From Actinomycetota bacterium (GTDB taxonomy: Bacteria; Actinomycetota; Actinomycetes; Actinomycetales; Microbacteriaceae), in NCBI GenBank assembly GCA_013297625.1, contig JAAFHT010000013.1, positions 1-37,774 of the forward strand: a DNA stretch of 37,774 nucleotides, in the 5' to 3' direction. Of this stretch, positions 25,989 to 34,364 are shown piece by piece (the first letter of the stretch is position 1; every line of letters begins with the position of its first letter). Under the pieces are notes generated by a model, which searched no databases, was not told where the DNA came from, and worked only from the letters and a program-made list of their open reading frames with translations. A program made the position numbers and the translations under genes.

Positions 25989-26060
25989 CATAGCTGCGCG
26001 CCGATCGCAGCGACCTCGGTGGCGCATCCACCCCGCCACCCAGAGTTGAATCGAGCACTC

Positions 26061-26579
26061 ATGACTATCGAAACCTCTCCCCGTTTTGCGCGCACTCTCG
26101 CCATCATCGCTATCGCCTCTGCGGGCGTCGCGCTGAGCGGCTGTAGCATCCTCGACCAGTTCACGGGCGGCGGAACAGCCACTCGCGACGACAGCGGCGA
26201 GGTCGTTGAAGGTAACGAAAGCACCGATGTATTCACGCTTCAGGTGGGCGACTGCCTCAACGACTCGAGTGCAGAAGAGACCGTTCAGTCCATTCCGACC
26301 GTGCCGTGTGACGAGCCGCACGACAGCGAGATCTACGCTTCGATCATCATGGAAGGCGACACCTTCCCCGGCGCCGAATCGGTCATCGCCGAGGCCGACC
26401 AGGCCTGCCTCGACGCCTTTGCGGGCTTCGCGGGCATTGAATACGCCGACTCGCTGTACTACTACAGCTACTACTTCCCGACCGAGGGCAGCTGGGCTGG
26501 CGGCGACCGCGAGATTCTCTGCACGATCTATGACGAGGCCGGTCAGGTTACGGGCTCGCTGCAGAACATCGGGCGATAA
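26061..26579 (+). CDS. Lipoprotein with septum-formation-like domain, first of a tandem pair
   Basis: 172 aa. Signal peptide with lipobox LSGC (C28) and a short Gly/Thr linker. The mature part (FTLQVGDCLND, PTVPCDEPHDSEIYA, ADQACLDAF, then YYYSYYFPTEGSW, GDREILCTIYD) has four spaced cysteines like the Septum_form domain (PF13845) of actinobacterial lipoproteins; the PCDEPHD block is its hallmark. Despite the domain name no division role is established here. Probably displayed on the outer face of the membrane. ATG 26061 fits the signal peptide; an in-frame GTG 26019 is less likely. Confidence 0.8.
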   Translation: MTIETSPRFARTLAIIAIASAGVALSGCSILDQFTGGGTATRDDSGEVVEGNESTDVFTLQVGDCLNDSSAEETVQSIPTVPCDEPHDSEIYASIIMEGDTFPGAESVIAEADQACLDAFAGFAGIEYADSLYYYSYYFPTEGSWAGGDREILCTIYDEAGQVTGSLQNIGR

Positions 26580-26590
26580 GTACTTCCCTC

Positions 26591-27103
26591 ATGGCCACAA
26601 CGGTGCGGCGACGACTGCCGGTTGCGATTCTCGCGGCCGCAGTCGTCGCCGTCGCCGTTTCTGGATGCTCGCTATTCGGGCCCGTGGCGTCGAACACGTT
26701 GCCCGTGCGCGACGACGACGGCGTCATCGTCGAGCCCAATGAGCAAACCGATGCCTTCACTCTCGTCGTGGGCGACTGCCTCAACGATGCGACCGCCACG
26801 GGCGAAGTGCAGACCGTACCCACCGTGCCGTGCGATGAACCGCACGACGGAGAGATCTACTCTGCTCACCTCTTGGGCGAGTCGAGCTACCGCGGTGAAG
26901 CCGTGACCATCAACGAGGCCGAGGCTCTGTGCCTCGACACTTTCGAGCAGTTCGTCGGTGAGGCCTACCTCGACTCACGCTTCGACTTCAGCTACTACTA
27001 CCCCACCGAGGCCAGTTGGTCCCGCGGCGATCGAGAAGTGCTGTGCGTCATCTATGACCCTGCCGGCCCCGTCACGGGGTCACTGAAGGGCGTGACCGAC
27101 TAA
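26591..27103 (+). CDS. Lipoprotein with septum-formation-like domain, second of a tandem pair
   Basis: 170 aa, 11 nt after its paralogue. Lipobox VSGC (C26). It shares with the first copy the blocks FTLVVGDCLND, TVPTVPCDEPHDGEIY, CLDTFEQFVG, SYYYPTEASW, GDREVLCVIYDPAGPVTGSL, in the same order, while signal peptides and several internal stretches differ. Clearly an old local duplication, not a recent copy. Four cysteines conserved. The stop overlaps that of the convergent oxidoreductase gene. Confidence 0.8.
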   Translation: MATTVRRRLPVAILAAAVVAVAVSGCSLFGPVASNTLPVRDDDGVIVEPNEQTDAFTLVVGDCLNDATATGEVQTVPTVPCDEPHDGEIYSAHLLGESSYRGEAVTINEAEALCLDTFEQFVGEAYLDSRFDFSYYYPTEASWSRGDREVLCVIYDPAGPVTGSLKGVTD

Positions 27104-28107
27104 CGCAGGTTGCTGAGCGAGATGATGGCTTTTCCGCTCACCTGCTGCCGCGCAAGGCGATCGATGAGCGCGAGCGCGCCATCGAGCGACGCGACCTCGT
27201 CGACCGGTGCCCGAAGCGTGCCGTGCTCGATCATCTCAAGCAGGGCGGCAAGGTCGGCGCTGTTCTCGCGCTGCATGACGGCCGTCAAGCGGTGCTTGAC
27301 CCAGGGGTCAAGCATCACGGCGCGCAATTGACGGTCGGCCCCGCGCAGGATCGGCCCGCCCGACTTGTCGGCGCCGACGATCACGAGCGTGCCGCGATCT
27401 GTCAGGGCACGGCGAAGCACGTGGAGCGCACGGCCATCGGCAGCGTCGATGATGACGTCGAAGCGCCCCCAGTCGGTCGGGTTGGGCATCGCCCGATAGT
27501 CGATCACTCGTTCCGCACCGAGCGAGCGCACATACTCAGCTTTGCCCGCGCTCGCCATGCCTGTGACGCGCGCGCCAGCGGCGGCGGCGAGCTGGGTCAT
27601 GAACGATCCAACCCCTCCACCTGCGCCGATCACCAGCACGGTCTGGCCCGACTTCACGCGCGCGCTGTCACGCACGGCCTGCAGAGCGGTGCCGGCCGAC
27701 ACAGGCAGGCTTGCAGCATCCGTCATCGAAACGGCGTCGGGGATGCGCGCGAGCTTGGCGGGCTTCGCCACGATGAACTCCGCGAAGGCCGCGGTCGCGG
27801 TGCCGGCGACGCGGTCACCGACTGCGAAGCCCTCGACGTCGGCACCCACCGACTCGACGACGCCGGCAAAAGCGAGGCCGATGATCGGTTGGCGTGGCGT
27901 GCGCAGGCCAATGACGGGGCGCACGGCGAGCGGGTCGCCCTTAATGAGGTGCACGGTGCCTGAGTCGGGGCTCACCGCAGCGACCCGCACGAGAACCTCG
28001 GCGGGGCTGGCCACGGGCACCGGGGCCGTGCCAATGCTGAGCACCTCGGTGCCGCCGTATCCGTGCTGCACGATCGCGGTCATGGCGCGGGGTGCGGTGG
28101 TGGTCAT
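27100..28107 (-). CDS. Zinc-independent MDR oxidoreductase (quinone oxidoreductase-like)
   Basis: 335 aa medium-chain dehydrogenase/reductase of the QOR/zeta-crystallin type. N-terminal GroES-like domain ([62 protein letters not shown]) without the structural-zinc cysteines, then a Rossmann fold with [23 protein letters not shown] binding NAD(P)H. The substrate is not predictable; quinones and reactive enones are common for the group. Third gene of an operon with a small membrane protein and an XRE regulator; the ATG overlaps the regulator stop by 4 nt, so it is probably expressed when that repressor is released. Confidence 0.9.
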   Translation of the reverse strand: MTTTAPRAMTAIVQHGYGGTEVLSIGTAPVPVASPAEVLVRVAAVSPDSGTVHLIKGDPLAVRPVIGLRTPRQPIIGLAFAGVVESVGADVEGFAVGDRVAGTATAAFAEFIVAKPAKLARIPDAVSMTDAASLPVSAGTALQAVRDSARVKSGQTVLVIGAGGGVGSFMTQLAAAAGARVTGMASAGKAEYVRSLGAERVIDYRAMPNPTDWGRFDVIIDAADGRALHVLRRALTDRGTLVIVGADKSGGPILRGADRQLRAVMLDPWVKHRLTAVMQRENSADLAALLEMIEHGTLRAPVDEVASLDGALALIDRLARQQVSGKAIISLSNLR

Positions 28108-28355
28108 TCTGCTTCTCCGGTTCGTGATGAGGGTGCCTCGGCGGCGGGGTACGAGAAGACCTCGTCGAGCCGAACCCCGAGTGCGTAGGCGATCTGAAAG
28201 GCGATCTCGAGCGAGGGCGAATACTTGCCTTGCTCGATCGCGATGATGGTCTGGCGCGTCACCCCGACTCGTTCGGCGAGTTCAGCTTGCGTGAGCTCTC
28301 CCGCGGCGAACCGCAGCGAACGGATGCTGTTGGTCACGCGCGTGGGCTTCACCAT
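28104..28355 (-). CDS. XRE-family HTH regulator, probable autorepressor
   Basis: 83 aa, essentially one Cro/CI-type [52 protein letters not shown] (about 21-69), with recognition helix TRQTIIAIE. This short type often sits beside a small membrane protein. Its ATG lies 7 nt inside the previous gene's end, and its stop overlaps the oxidoreductase start. Two CAAG-N4-CTTG inverted repeats flank the operon promoter and are its likely operators (inference). No sensor domain is present, so release may depend on the membrane partner or another protein. Confidence 0.9.
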   Translation of the reverse strand: MVKPTRVTNSIRSLRFAAGELTQAELAERVGVTRQTIIAIEQGKYSPSLEIAFQIAYALGVRLDEVFSYPAAEAPSSRTGEAE

Positions 28356-28792
28356 GCGGGCACTCCCCCGCGGTACAGCGCGATCTTCGTGATGGTCTCG
28401 AGCAACGCCGAGAAGAAGAAGCCGAGGTAGAGCACGTTGGCGATCCAGAACGGGTCGAGCTTAAGCACGGCGAAAACGAGAGCCGCAAACGCGCCGGCAA
28501 TGAGAAAGCCGCGCGAGGTGAACTCGGCACGCGCTTTGATTTGCTTGTCGCGAATGTCGGTCTCACGCCCGTCTTTGTGCGTCACGATGCCGAGAATGAT
28601 CGAGACAACGATCATCACGACGATCGATGCACCGATGGTCCACAGCATTGCGTCAACGTAGGGTGTCTCGGGCATCGGAGTCTCGGCTGCTCGCGTGAAC
28701 AGCACGGTGAGATACACGGCAAACGAGGCGATCGAGACGACCAAGCCCACCCACGCTACGCGTTCTTCGTAGTTCATGTCTTGAATGGCCAC
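28349..28792 (-). CDS. Small four-helix membrane protein, partner of the XRE regulator
   Basis: 147 aa with four predicted membrane helices in two pairs (about 14-33, 48-69, then 95-112, 118-138) separated by a charged loop ([20 protein letters not shown]). No family name is certain; comparable DUF2178-like proteins often neighbour short XRE regulators. The GTG start has GGAGG 5 nt before it. First gene of the operon. A role in sensing, perhaps sequestering the regulator, is inference. Confidence 0.75.
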   Translation of the reverse strand: MAIQDMNYEERVAWVGLVVSIASFAVYLTVLFTRAAETPMPETPYVDAMLWTIGASIVVMIVVSIILGIVTHKDGRETDIRDKQIKARAEFTSRGFLIAGAFAALVFAVLKLDPFWIANVLYLGFFFSALLETITKIALYRGGVPAW

Positions 28793-28807
28793 GAGGGCCT
28801 CCCTTCG

Positions 28808-28833
28808 GTCATGTCAAGAATCCTTGACATGAC
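28808..28833. promoter_or_regulatory. Operator 1: inverted repeat over the transcription start
   Basis: A perfect 11-bp inverted repeat, GTCATGTCAAG at 28808-28818 and CTTGACATGAC at 28823-28833, with a 4-nt spacer AATC. It covers the predicted transcription start (about 28829) and lies just downstream of the -10. Same core (GTCAAG-N4-CTTGAC) as operator 2. Confidence 0.8.
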
Positions 28834-28835
28834 TA

Positions 28836-28864
28836 AAAGTAAAGCATGGATTACATCATGTCAA
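28836..28864 (-). promoter_or_regulatory. Consensus promoter of the membrane protein-XRE-oxidoreductase operon
   Basis: On the minus strand TTGACA (28864-28859), exactly 17 nt, then TACTTT (28841-28836): the clearest -35/-10 pair in the window. The -35 is part of operator 2, and operator 1 follows the -10, so a bound repressor would cover both ends. The -35 overlaps the EamA stop codon region. Confidence 0.85.
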
Positions 28865-29758
28865 GTTTTCTTGACTCACTGGATCGAGGCCTGACGGTGC
28901 TCGTCGACGCGGTTGCAGCACAGCGGCCGCCAATCCGGTCAACATGATCGCGCCGCCCACAAACTCGGTCACCGAGGGAATCTCTGCCTGTACCAGCCAC
29001 GCGGTCAGGATGCCCACGACCGGCACGAGCAGTGTGAACGGCACGACCGCGCTCGTTGGGTACCGAGCGAGCAACGAGTTCCAGATGCCATAGCCGATGA
29101 GGCTCGCGAACACGGCCGTGTAGACCGTGCTGGCAATCGCGACCCACGACAGCCCGGTGAGCGCCTGCCACACCACGGGCGGCGAATCAACAATGAGCGA
29201 CAAGGCGAAGGCCGGAAGCGGCACCACGAGGCCCGACCACACCACGAGCGAGAGCCCCGAGCTCGCTTGCGCGCGGCGCGCGAGCACGTTGCCGATCGAC
29301 CATGAGAGGGCTGCGCCGAGCGTCACCACGAGAGGCAGCCACGGCGCCGCTTGTGCGTGCCCAACGATGACGAACGCGAGGCCGACCATGCCCACAAACA
29401 CGCCGATGAGTTGGCGCGGTGTCGGACGTTCGCGCAACACCAGCGCTGCCACGACGAGCGAGAAGATCACCTGGGTTTGCAGCAGTAGAGACGCGAGACC
29501 CGGCGGCATGCCGAGCGCGAGCGCCAGGTAGAGGAGGGCGAACTGGCCGAGGCTCAGGAATCCGCCAACCAAGAGCAGTTGACGCCAGCCGACTTTGGGC
29601 GGCTTCAGGAAGAAGATCGCGGGAACACAGACCACGAGAAAGCGCATCGCGAGGAAGAGCAGCGGCGGAACATCCGCTTGCCCCGCATCAATCACAACGA
29701 AGTTCGCGCCCCAAACGACGACGACGAGAATCGCGAGCAGCGAGTGCCGCAGGCTCAC
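28856..29758 (-). CDS. EamA/DMT-family transporter
   Basis: 300 aa with ten hydrophobic helices in two EamA repeats (about 5-135 and 142-285). First repeat: ILVVVVWGANFVVIDAG, LFLAMRFLVV; second repeat: TLGAALSWSIGNVLARRAQ, the typical second EamA start. RhaT/YdcZ-like drug/metabolite exporters of this type often export amino acids, but the substrate is unknown. GTG 29758 overlaps the stop of the YccF gene (GTGA). Its 3' end contains operator 2 of the next operon. Confidence 0.9.
   Translation of the reverse strand: MSLRHSLLAILVVVVWGANFVVIDAGQADVPPLLFLAMRFLVVCVPAIFFLKPPKVGWRQLLLVGGFLSLGQFALLYLALALGMPPGLASLLLQTQVIFSLVVAALVLRERPTPRQLIGVFVGMVGLAFVIVGHAQAAPWLPLVVTLGAALSWSIGNVLARRAQASSGLSLVVWSGLVVPLPAFALSLIVDSPPVVWQALTGLSWVAIASTVYTAVFASLIGYGIWNSLLARYPTSAVVPFTLLVPVVGILTAWLVQAEIPSVTEFVGGAIMLTGLAAAVLQPRRRAPSGLDPVSQENLT
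28857..28877. promoter_or_regulatory. Operator 2: inverted repeat overlapping the -35
   Basis: GTCAAG (28860-28865), TTTT, CTTGAC (28870-28875), with one arm extended as CATGTCAAG. Centre-to-centre distance to operator 1 is 47 bp. It lies within the last codons of the EamA gene. Confidence 0.7.
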
Positions 29759-30129
29759 GGCTTATCGACGATCTCCTTGCCCAGCGGCAGCAGCGCAACC
29801 GGGACCATCTTGAGGTTCGCCCAGGCAAACGGAATGCCGATGATCGTGATCGCGAGCGCGAGCGCCGAGGTGATGTGTGCAATGGCCAACCACCAACCGG
29901 CCAGGATCACCCACACAATGTTGCCAAGCACCGACCATGCGCCGGCCGACGGCTTCTCGACCACGGTCTTGCCAAACGGCCACAGCGAGTACACGCCGAT
30001 GCGCCATGCCGCGATACCCCACGGAATCGTCACGATGAGGATGAACATGACTAGAGCAGCCAAGGCGTAGCCGAGAAAGAGCCAGAAGCCCGAGAGGATT
30101 AACCAGATGATGTTGAGCAGGGTGCGCAT
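29755..30129 (-). CDS. YccF-domain inner membrane protein
   Basis: 124 aa with two YccF repeats, each beginning with a helix containing W-hh-hhGWW/FW (IIWLILSGFWLFLGY and IVWVILAGWWLAIAH) and ending in a conserved loop (VTIPWGIAAWRIG...LWPFGK and IGIPFAWANLKM...LLPLGK). About four membrane helices. Function unknown in the family. ATG 30129 coincides with the start predicted from CAGACT (30136-30141). The EamA gene is translationally coupled downstream. Confidence 0.88.
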   Translation of the reverse strand: MRTLLNIIWLILSGFWLFLGYALAALVMFILIVTIPWGIAAWRIGVYSLWPFGKTVVEKPSAGAWSVLGNIVWVILAGWWLAIAHITSALALAITIIGIPFAWANLKMVPVALLPLGKEIVDKP

Positions 30130-30135
30130 GCGTCT

Positions 30136-30141
30136 AGTCTG
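30136..30141 (-). promoter_or_regulatory. -10-like element of YccF gene, leaderless
   Basis: CAGACT on the minus strand, 6 nt before ATG 30129, the same hexamer and spacing as before the kinase operon at 4565. Confidence 0.35.
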
Positions 30142-30144
30142 GCG

Positions 30145-30166
30145 GGTCGCCGGGCGACGCGCGACC
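30145..30166 (-). terminator. Weak hairpin after lipoprotein gene
   Basis: GGTCGC (30145-30150) pairs with GCGACC (30161-30166), 10-nt loop, 15 nt downstream of the lipoprotein stop. The stem is short and a competing fold exists. Confidence 0.25.
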
Positions 30167-30180
30167 AGGAAGGCAGCGAG

Positions 30181-30804
30181 TTAGAGCCCCAGGCTGGGAT
30201 TCGCCGTGCGCATGGCGTCGAGCGCCGAACCCGTAATCGCGCCGGTCAGCGAAAGGCTGGTGCCATTGCACGCGATCAGCACGTCTCCGGTGAAGAGGTA
30301 GGTCGCCCCGATGGTCGAGACGGCTCCCTCGCCTTCCAGTTCAAACGCCGTGACGGTGCCCATCGTGGTCGACGCAAAGCCCGCCGCCGTGAGCTCCGCC
30401 TGGAGTGACGTGCGCGTGCCGGCCGTCGTTGACGCGACAGCGAGAGCAAAGAACCCATCAGAGTTCGGCACGGCCCAAGCACACGCGCGGAAGGTCTCGG
30501 CGCCCACGAGGGCTCCGGTCACGCCGGGGACGTCGAATCGCACAGGGTACTCAGCAACAGTCATTTCACCGCGAGACTCGGTCGATTCGGAGAATTGAGC
30601 CTTCGCGAGCGCGAGCGGCACCATGATCTCGCACTCCGGGATCGTCAACGGATCGACGACGGGCTCGGTGGTTGGCTCGACCGTCGCCGTAGGCGACTCC
30701 GTCACCGAGGGAGATGCCTCAGGCGTCGACGGCTCGGCCGCCGGCGTGCATCCTGCCAACAAGAGCGCCATTACAGCAGCGCCCAAGAGAGTCTGACCAC
30801 GCAT
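30181..30804 (-). CDS. Putative lipoprotein, unknown function
   Basis: 207 aa. Lipobox LAGC with C19 after a short signal peptide, then a Thr/Pro/Glu/Ser-rich linker (about 22-55) and a compact alpha/beta domain with three cysteines (IPECEIMVP, RACAWAVP, LIACNGTS). No family recognised; small actinobacterial lipoproteins of this shape are common near the cell wall. ATG 30804 is chosen because AGGA lies 6 nt upstream; an in-frame GTG at 30819 would add five residues before the signal peptide. Confidence 0.75.
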   Translation of the reverse strand: MRGQTLLGAAVMALLLAGCTPAAEPSTPEASPSVTESPTATVEPTTEPVVDPLTIPECEIMVPLALAKAQFSESTESRGEMTVAEYPVRFDVPGVTGALVGAETFRACAWAVPNSDGFFALAVASTTAGTRTSLQAELTAAGFASTTMGTVTAFELEGEGAVSTIGATYLFTGDVLIACNGTSLSLTGAITGSALDAMRTANPSLGL

Positions 30805-30906
30805 GGGGAGTCCTTTCACCGAGTGCTCATGACGCTATCGGTCACGCAACGACGCGCGCCAGGGGCAGTTGCACCGGTGAATCTCACAGTGCGTGACAGC
30901 AACCAG

Positions 30907-31277
30907 TGGTGGAGATGGGGGGAATTGAACCCCCGTCCATCGCTGTGAGCCAGAGCCTTCTACGGGCGTAGTCTGCTGAAACGTTCTACTCGGCTCCGAC
31001 CTTTGTTGCAGACCCCTAGGTCGACGAGCCCAGCCTCAGTTCAAGTCCCACGTGCACCTGAGACGCAGGCACGCAGCAAGTCTCCTTCATGACGCCAGTG
31101 ATCGGGTCGGAGACGCACCCGGACTGACGGACTATCTACTCTGCCTTAGGCGGCGAGAGCGAAGTCGGTGCGCTTAGCATTGGCACCTGTTGTTTGCAGA
31201 GATCGTTAACGAGATAACCCTGCATCCTCGACCCGCTTCTCACCGTTTCGCAGGCGATGTCGAAACCGATCATCCCC
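30907..31277 (-). ncRNA. ssrA: tmRNA (transfer-messenger RNA)
   Basis: About 371 nt. The 5' end reads GGGGATGATCGGTTTCGACA, a standard tmRNA start; the 3' end reads GGTTCAATTCCCCCCATC then TCCACCA, giving a T-arm, encoded CCA and a 7-bp acceptor stem (GGGGATG with CATCTCC, one G-U). The tag reading frame lies at 31184-31146: ANAKRTDFALAA followed by TAA, ending in the ALAA degradation signal. The first tag residue is inferred; the reading frame is fixed by the stop. It rescues stalled ribosomes with SmpB, encoded about 0.9 kb away. No convincing terminator or promoter seen. Confidence 0.95.
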
Positions 31278-31429
31278 TCGGTCACTCATTGTTTCGGCGC
31301 GAAGAATCGCGAGGAACAACGAGCGGGTCACTGTCACGCACTGTGGAGTTGTGGGGAGACTCGTTCAGGAAAAGACACTCGGTCAAGAACCGACGAAGCC
31401 TCGATCAGACGCCGTTCGCGGCGTAGCCC

Positions 31430-31435
31430 TACAGT
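31430..31435 (+). promoter_or_regulatory. Candidate -10 of the SIMPL-domain gene
   Basis: TACAGT, with a predicted start near 31442, giving a leader of about 29 nt that contains the GGAG ribosome-binding site (31462-31465). The stretch 31278-31429 between ssrA and this site holds no gene I can support. Confidence 0.35.
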
Positions 31436-31470
31436 ATACGTCACCCCCGACCATGCCGACTGGAGACGCC

Positions 31471-32139
31471 ATGACTGACCTCGTTCTCACCGTGCAGGGC
31501 TCTGCTCGCGCCGAACTCGCCCCCGAGCGTGCGACGATTCGCTTCACGATCGCGACCGACGGACCGGAGCGCGCTTCAGTGGTCGACGCCGTCACCGCCA
31601 CACTCGCGACCGTGAGCGAAACGCTCGGTGGTCGCGCCGCGAACGGTGCGCTCGAGGCGTGGTCGATCGATCAGGTGTCAGCGAGCGCGCAGCGGCCGTG
31701 GACGAACGACGGAACCCAAGCCCCGCTGGTGCACCGTGCAAGTGCCACAGGCCGTGCTGTGCTCGACAGCCCCGACCGTGCGGCAGAACTCGTCGACGCT
31801 CTCGCGGCCGATTCCCTCGTCACGATCGACGCCATCGAGTGGTGGCTCACCGACGCCTCGCTCGCGCACGCTCAGGTTGATGTGCGCACGCGCGCGGTCG
31901 CCGAGGCGCGGGCCAAAGCTGCCGTGCTCGCCGCCGCTGCTGGACGGTCTGACGTCGAAACCGTGGCACTCGCTGACCCCGGCATGCTCGATGGCTCGTC
32001 AGCGGGCATGGGCCCGCAGCCGCGATTCGAGAAGGCGATGGCCATGGCGATGGATGCGGGCGGGGCCGGCGGTTTCTCGCTGCGCCCGCAACCGATCGTG
32101 ATCGACGTTGCAGTCGATGGGCGCTTTATCGCACGCTAA
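31471..32139 (+). CDS. SIMPL-domain protein (DUF541)
   Basis: 222 aa. TDLVLTVQGSARAELAPERATIRFTIATDGPERASV at the start and the later WWLTDASLAHAQVDVRTRAVAEARAKAAVLAAAAGR are typical of the SIMPL/DUF541 (YggE) fold. No signal peptide, unlike many periplasmic or secreted SIMPL proteins, so it should be cytoplasmic. Biochemical role of the family is unclear; some members protect against oxidative stress. ATG 31471 is chosen for TGGAGACGCC upstream (GGAG, 5 nt); ATG 31453 in frame overlaps that site. Confidence 0.85.
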   Translation: MTDLVLTVQGSARAELAPERATIRFTIATDGPERASVVDAVTATLATVSETLGGRAANGALEAWSIDQVSASAQRPWTNDGTQAPLVHRASATGRAVLDSPDRAAELVDALAADSLVTIDAIEWWLTDASLAHAQVDVRTRAVAEARAKAAVLAAAAGRSDVETVALADPGMLDGSSAGMGPQPRFEKAMAMAMDAGGAGGFSLRPQPIVIDVAVDGRFIAR

Positions 32140-32173
32140 CGACGCGCGCTCGCACTCGTGGGCGTGAGCCGCT

Positions 32174-32650
32174 CTACTCGCCCATTCGGTTGCGCGTGCG
32201 CATCGCGCGATCGGCCTCGCGCTTATCTTGGCGCTCCCGCAACGCATGCCGCTTGTCGTACTCCTTCTTGCCCTTAGCGACCGCGAGCTCGACCTTGGCG
32301 CGCCCGTCGAGAAAGTAAATGCGCAGCGGAACGAGGGTGTAGCCGCCCTCTTTGACCTTCTGGCTGATCTTGATGATCTCGCGCTTGTGCAGCAGCATCT
32401 TGCGCTTGCGGCGAGGCGGGTGGTTGGTCCACGTGCCTTGCGAGTACTCGGGGATGTGCACGGCGTCGAGCCACGCCTCACCACCGTCGATAAAGCCATA
32501 GCCGTCGACGAGGCTCGCTCGCCCCATGCGCAACGACTTGACCTCGGTGCCACTCAGCACGAGGCCCGCCTCATAGGTGTCTTCAATCGAGTAGTCGTGC
32601 CGCGCCTTGCGGTTGGTCGCGACGACTTTCTCGCCCTGTTCTTTCGGCAC
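32174..32650 (-). CDS. smpB: SsrA-binding protein
   Basis: 158 aa tmRNA cofactor. Family blocks: [31 protein letters not shown] at the N-terminus, [48 protein letters not shown], and a basic tail [20 protein letters not shown] that enters the ribosome. GTG 32650 has a full-length AGGAGGT ribosome-binding site (32656-32662) 5 nt upstream. Convergent with the SIMPL gene; ssrA lies on the same strand downstream, as is common in actinobacteria. Confidence 0.96.
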   Translation of the reverse strand: MPKEQGEKVVATNRKARHDYSIEDTYEAGLVLSGTEVKSLRMGRASLVDGYGFIDGGEAWLDAVHIPEYSQGTWTNHPPRRKRKMLLHKREIIKISQKVKEGGYTLVPLRIYFLDGRAKVELAVAKGKKEYDKRHALRERQDKREADRAMRTRNRMGE

Positions 32651-32706
32651 GGTTCACCTCCTGCGATGGCCGACGGATGCTGCGCACTCCCCGCGCGCAG
32701 CCCTCC

Positions 32707-32712
32707 AGCATA
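32707..32712 (-). promoter_or_regulatory. smpB: Candidate -10 of smpB
   Basis: TATGCT on the minus strand, predicted start 32700, leader 50 nt. A 7-bp hairpin (GCTGCGC 32679-32685 with GCGCAGC 32695-32701) starts at the predicted first base. It could also serve as terminator for the upstream GNAT gene. Confidence 0.4.
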
Positions 32713-32734
32713 CCGGCAGCACGGTCGGCGGCCG

Positions 32735-33442
32735 TCAGTCGTCCGGCAGAATCACCTTCCACGTGCCGAAGCGCGTGAGCCCGGCCGACCGAGCGACCGC
32801 GACCGAACCGAGGTTGTCGACTTGGCAGCGATACTGCGGCTCGTATCCTCGCCGGAGCGCCTCGGCGCTGAGCGCGCGCACCGTCGCCGCCGCGTAGCCG
32901 CGGCCGCGGTGATCGGGAAGAGTAAGCACTCCCGTGTCGGCCAGCGTGCTGCCATCCCAGGGATACATGCTCGCCGCACTCACGAGCGTGTCATCGACGA
33001 AGCAGCCGAACACGAGCCAGTGGTCGAGTTCGACAAAGGCTTCGTCAACGTCATCGTCGGGGGCCGTGGCGGTGAAGCGGTCAAACTCGGCACGATCGTC
33101 GATCGTGAGCGCACGCACGCCCGGCCAAGCCGGTTCAGCAACGAGGGAACGAGCGTCAGCGGCCAAAAAGTGGAACACGACATCGGGGTCATTGAGCGTG
33201 ATACCCGCCGCGAGCAACGCCGAGGTGACCTGATCGAGGTCGAGTTCGTCGCCCTGCACAACACCGAGCTCGGTCGCCCGAGCCAGTGACACCGCCAAGA
33301 CCCGCGGACCCTCGGCCGCGGTCAGAAGCGACACCGACCGAGACTCAGTCAGAGTGGCATCGACGACGACGTGCACGCAGTCGCGTCGCGCAGAAACCTC
33401 GACGCCGCGCATCCAGAACTCGTACACGACCGGCGAAAACAT
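32735..33442 (-). CDS. GNAT-family N-acetyltransferase
   Basis: 235 aa. The C-terminal half is a GNAT domain: GVLTLPDHRGRGYAAATVRALSAEAL holds the acetyl-CoA pyrophosphate loop (HRGRGYA), followed by a VDNLGSVAVARSAGLTRFG motif B. The N-terminal half (about 1-110) is a less conserved alpha/beta segment, perhaps a degenerate GNAT domain. Substrate unknown. ATG 33442 starts 7 nt after the ftsX stop, so it is probably the third gene of ftsE-ftsX-GNAT. Confidence 0.8.
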   Translation of the reverse strand: MFSPVVYEFWMRGVEVSARRDCVHVVVDATLTESRSVSLLTAAEGPRVLAVSLARATELGVVQGDELDLDQVTSALLAAGITLNDPDVVFHFLAADARSLVAEPAWPGVRALTIDDRAEFDRFTATAPDDDVDEAFVELDHWLVFGCFVDDTLVSAASMYPWDGSTLADTGVLTLPDHRGRGYAAATVRALSAEALRRGYEPQYRCQVDNLGSVAVARSAGLTRFGTWKVILPDD

Positions 33443-33449
33443 GGGGTGC

Positions 33450-34364
33450 TCAGACGCGCAAGTAGCGGGTGATGGCAACGTTGGCCGAGAGTGCCGCCAA
33501 GAGGGCGCCCGCCGCGAGCAATATCGGCACGACGAGTAAGGCGTCACTGAGGCCGACGAAGGATGTGAGCGGCAGCGTCTCGGCCAGGTACCCCTGCACG
33601 AAGAACTGCACGATGCCGACGACCGCGAGCCCTGCCAGCACCGAACCAATGAGTGCCGCGACGACGCCCTCGATGATGAAGGGCGTTTGAATGAAGCGGT
33701 TGGATGCGCCCACGAGTCGCATGATGCCGATTTCGCGGCGGCGAGAGAAGGCACTCAGACGAATGGTCGTCGCGATGAGGAGGGCGGCAGCCACGAGCAT
33801 GAGCGCGGCGATGCCAATGGCCGTGAAGCTCGCGGCGTTGAGAATGTCGAAGATCTGCTCAAGGTATGTGCGTTGGTCGACGATGCTCTCGACGCCCGCG
33901 AGCCCGCCGAGGGCATCCGCCAAGATGGCGCTCTGCGTCGGGTCAATGAGGTTGACCCAGAAGGCTTCGGGCAGCAGTTCGGGCGTGATCAGATCGGCCA
34001 CGGCGTCGCCCGCAAACTGTTCTTGAAAGCGCTCGTAGGCCTCTTGCTGCGTCTCGAAGTAGAACGTGTCGATGAACGGCGCGAGGGTCTCGCCCTCGAG
34101 CTGCGCTTGCACGAGCGCTACTTGCTCGGGGGTTGCGACTTGCTGGTCGCAACCGCCGACGGTCGAGAACTCGGTGCACATGTATACAGCGACCTGCGCG
34201 CGATCGAACCAGTACGACTTCATCTGGTTGATCTGCATCTGCAGCAGAATCGCGGCGCCCACGAACGTGAGCGAGATGAACGTGACGAGCACGACCGAGA
34301 TGACCATGCTGAGGTTGCGGCGAAGACCTTGGCCGACCTCGCTCATGACGAGCCCGAGCCTCAT
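33450..34364 (-). CDS. ftsX: Cell division protein FtsX
   Basis: 304 aa. One N-terminal membrane helix (about 20-42), an extracellular domain (about 45-170) containing [10 protein letters not shown] whose two cysteines may pair, and three C-terminal helices (about 180-300) with the family segment [16 protein letters not shown] before the second. Partner of the FtsE ATPase; the complex activates peptidoglycan hydrolases at the septum. ATG overlaps the ftsE stop (ATGA). Confidence 0.95.
   Translation of the reverse strand: MRLGLVMSEVGQGLRRNLSMVISVVLVTFISLTFVGAAILLQMQINQMKSYWFDRAQVAVYMCTEFSTVGGCDQQVATPEQVALVQAQLEGETLAPFIDTFYFETQQEAYERFQEQFAGDAVADLITPELLPEAFWVNLIDPTQSAILADALGGLAGVESIVDQRTYLEQIFDILNAASFTAIGIAALMLVAAALLIATTIRLSAFSRRREIGIMRLVGASNRFIQTPFIIEGVVAALIGSVLAGLAVVGIVQFFVQGYLAETLPLTSFVGLSDALLVVPILLAAGALLAALSANVAITRYLRV

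Noticed and set aside
30841-30897. Inverted repeat GTCACGCA/TGCGTGAC as the tmRNA terminator
   Set aside because: Only 8 bp with a 41-nt loop, too weak and too open to call a terminator.
31190-31426. A 78-codon plus-strand frame
   Set aside because: It overlaps the 5' part of tmRNA on the opposite strand and has no ribosome-binding site or domain.
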